NCBI GenBank assembly: GCA_027058255.1
Contig: JALUTE010000529.1
Location: 1-7,161, forward strand
Length of the DNA stretch: 7,161 nt
Source of the DNA: Methyloligella sp.
GTDB taxonomy: Bacteria > Pseudomonadota > Alphaproteobacteria > Rhizobiales > JALUTE01
Reading direction: 5' to 3'
The first letter of the stretch is position 1; each line of letters opens with the position of its first letter. The position numbers and the translations under genes are program-made. The notes under the pieces are model-generated. The model ran no database searches. It had not been told where the DNA came from and saw only the letters and a list, made by a program, of their open reading frames with translations. Of the stretch, positions 6,226 to 7,161 are shown in pieces.

Positions 6226-7161
6226 ATGGCACGGCGCGGCGGGCGAAGGCGCGGCGAGGGCGGCCGTGCGGCGGGCGCGGCTGGCGACGCGGCCCGGGCG
6301 CCGAGCTTTCAGAGTTTCGTGGACCAGGCGGAGCCGGGCGCCGGCGCGCCGCGGGTGGCCCGATTGCGCCGCTGGATGCGCACCCAGAGCCCGCGCCTTG
6401 CCGGGGTTCTGGTGCCGAGGGCGGACGAGCATCAGGGCGAATATGTTGCGCCCTATGCCGAGCGGCTGAAATGGCTCACCGGCTTCTCCGGCTCGGCGGG
6501 GCTTGCCATCGTGCTCGCCCGCCGCGCCGCCCTCTTCGTCGATGGCCGCTACACCTTGCAGGCGCGCGAGGAGGTGGACACGGACCTGTTCGAGATCCTC
6601 CAGGTGCCGAAGGAGAAGCCCTCCCGCTGGCTCGGCGAGGCGCTGGGCAAGGCGGGCAAGGGGGCGCGCATCGGCTTCGATCCCTGGCTGCACAGCCTGG
6701 CGGAGATCGAGCGTCTTGCGGCGGTGCTCCAGTCCAGGGGCGTGCGCCTGGTGCCGCTTGCACGCAACCCGGTGGATGCCATCCGCGCCGGGCGCCCGCC
6801 ACCGCCGCTCAACCCCGTCGAGCCCCATCCCCTGCGCTATGCGGGCCGCAAGGCGGCGGACAAGATCGCCGACATCGCCAGGGGCCTCGCGGAGGCAGGA
6901 GAGCAGGCGGCCATACTGAGCCTGCCCGATTCCATCGCCTGGCTGCTCAACATGCGCGGCTCGGACATCCCCCACACGCCGGTAGCCCTCTGCTTTGCCA
7001 TCGTCCATGCGGATTCGCGCCGCCCCGTGGATCTCTTCATCGACCGGCGCAAACTGGACGAGGCCGCCCGCGCCCATCTCGAGGGCATCGCGCGCATTCA
7101 CCCGCGCCGCGCGCTCGCCGGGGCGGTGCGGGCCCTCGGCCGGGCGGGCGAACCACCAGGG
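6226..7161 (+). CDS. Aminopeptidase P family protein (Xaa-Pro aminopeptidase, M24B; 3' end off the right edge)
   Basis: The frame from ATG 6226 is open to the last base, giving the first 312 residues of a protein usually around 600 long. It is the non-catalytic N-terminal half of an M24B Xaa-Pro aminopeptidase, which removes an N-terminal residue preceding proline. Typical segments are VPRADEHQGEY (about residues 66-76), WLTGFSGSAGLA (about 84-95), ALFVDGRYTLQ (about 103-113) and, in the second creatinase-like domain, LPDSIAWLLNMRGSDI (about 232-247). The pita-bread catalytic domain with its metal ligands lies beyond the window, so activity cannot be judged. The first 25 or so residues are an Arg/Gly/Ala-rich tail not usual in the family, which normally begins close to the FQSF segment (residues 28-31). 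The start is nevertheless supported by a Shine-Dalgarno. It follows the UPF0173 gene by 41 bases. Confidence 0.92.
   Translation, partial: MARRGGRRRGEGGRAAGAAGDAARAPSFQSFVDQAEPGAGAPRVARLRRWMRTQSPRLAGVLVPRADEHQGEYVAPYAERLKWLTGFSGSAGLAIVLARRAALFVDGRYTLQAREEVDTDLFEILQVPKEKPSRWLGEALGKAGKGARIGFDPWLHSLAEIERLAAVLQSRGVRLVPLARNPVDAIRAGRPPPPLNPVEPHPLRYAGRKAADKIADIARGLAEAGEQAAILSLPDSIAWLLNMRGSDIPHTPVALCFAIVHADSRRPVDLFIDRRKLDEAARAHLEGIARIHPRRALAGAVRALGRAGEPPG

Noticed and set aside
5318..6232. A 304-codon open frame on the minus strand opposite the UPF0173 gene
   Set aside because: The plus strand encodes a complete metallo-hydrolase with all metal ligands and a strong ribosome binding site. The antisense product has no family features.
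6079..7101. A 340-codon open frame on the minus strand opposite the aminopeptidase gene
   Set aside because: The plus frame gives recognisable aminopeptidase P segments throughout. The antisense frame is His/Arg/Gly-rich without motifs.
1..7161. Mobile elements, CRISPR arrays, tRNA or rRNA genes, phage or defence genes
   Set aside because: I found no direct repeat arrays, transposase or integrase motifs, tRNA-like folds or rRNA segments. All coding space is taken by housekeeping-type genes of uniform composition.

Overview
The window is about 70% GC and has no mobile, viral or RNA-gene signature. Its gene content and order point to a high-GC alphaproteobacterium. The main clues are a TsaE domain fused to an AmgK-type sugar kinase, followed by a MurU-type nucleotidyltransferase and an alphaproteobacterial-type AddB. 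I cannot name the genus from the sequence.

Layout: two divergent gene groups are separated by a regulatory gap at about 5230-5485. Leftward on the minus strand run ruvX (4765-5229), the tsaE-amgK fusion (3107-4759), murU (2337-3110) and addB (2275 running off the left edge). ruvX and the fusion are 5 bases apart, the fusion and murU overlap by 4 bases (ATGA), and addB follows after 61 bases with a strong ribosome binding site, so the four genes look like one operon. Rightward on the plus strand run a UPF0173 metal-dependent hydrolase (5486-6184) and, 41 bases later, an aminopeptidase P family protein (6226 running off the right edge). A candidate sigma-70 promoter sits at 5367-5394, ahead of the hydrolase.

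How the genes fit together: the leftward operon combines nucleic-acid maintenance (RuvX in rRNA processing or recombination, AddB in double-strand break repair), tRNA modification (TsaE, part of t6A synthesis) and cell-wall recycling. AmgK and MurU catalyse consecutive steps that turn recovered N-acetylmuramic acid into UDP-MurNAc, which bypasses the fosfomycin-sensitive de novo route. The rightward pair are hydrolases: one of unknown substrate, and one probably cleaving Xaa-Pro peptides.

I see no previously undescribed system. The items most worth a second look are the tsaE-amgK fusion with its translational coupling to murU, the uncertain start of ruvX, and low-complexity insertions or extensions in the kinase, the uridylyltransferase and the aminopeptidase. 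No stretch longer than 300 bases lacks a gene. The many long antisense reading frames are explained by the high GC content.
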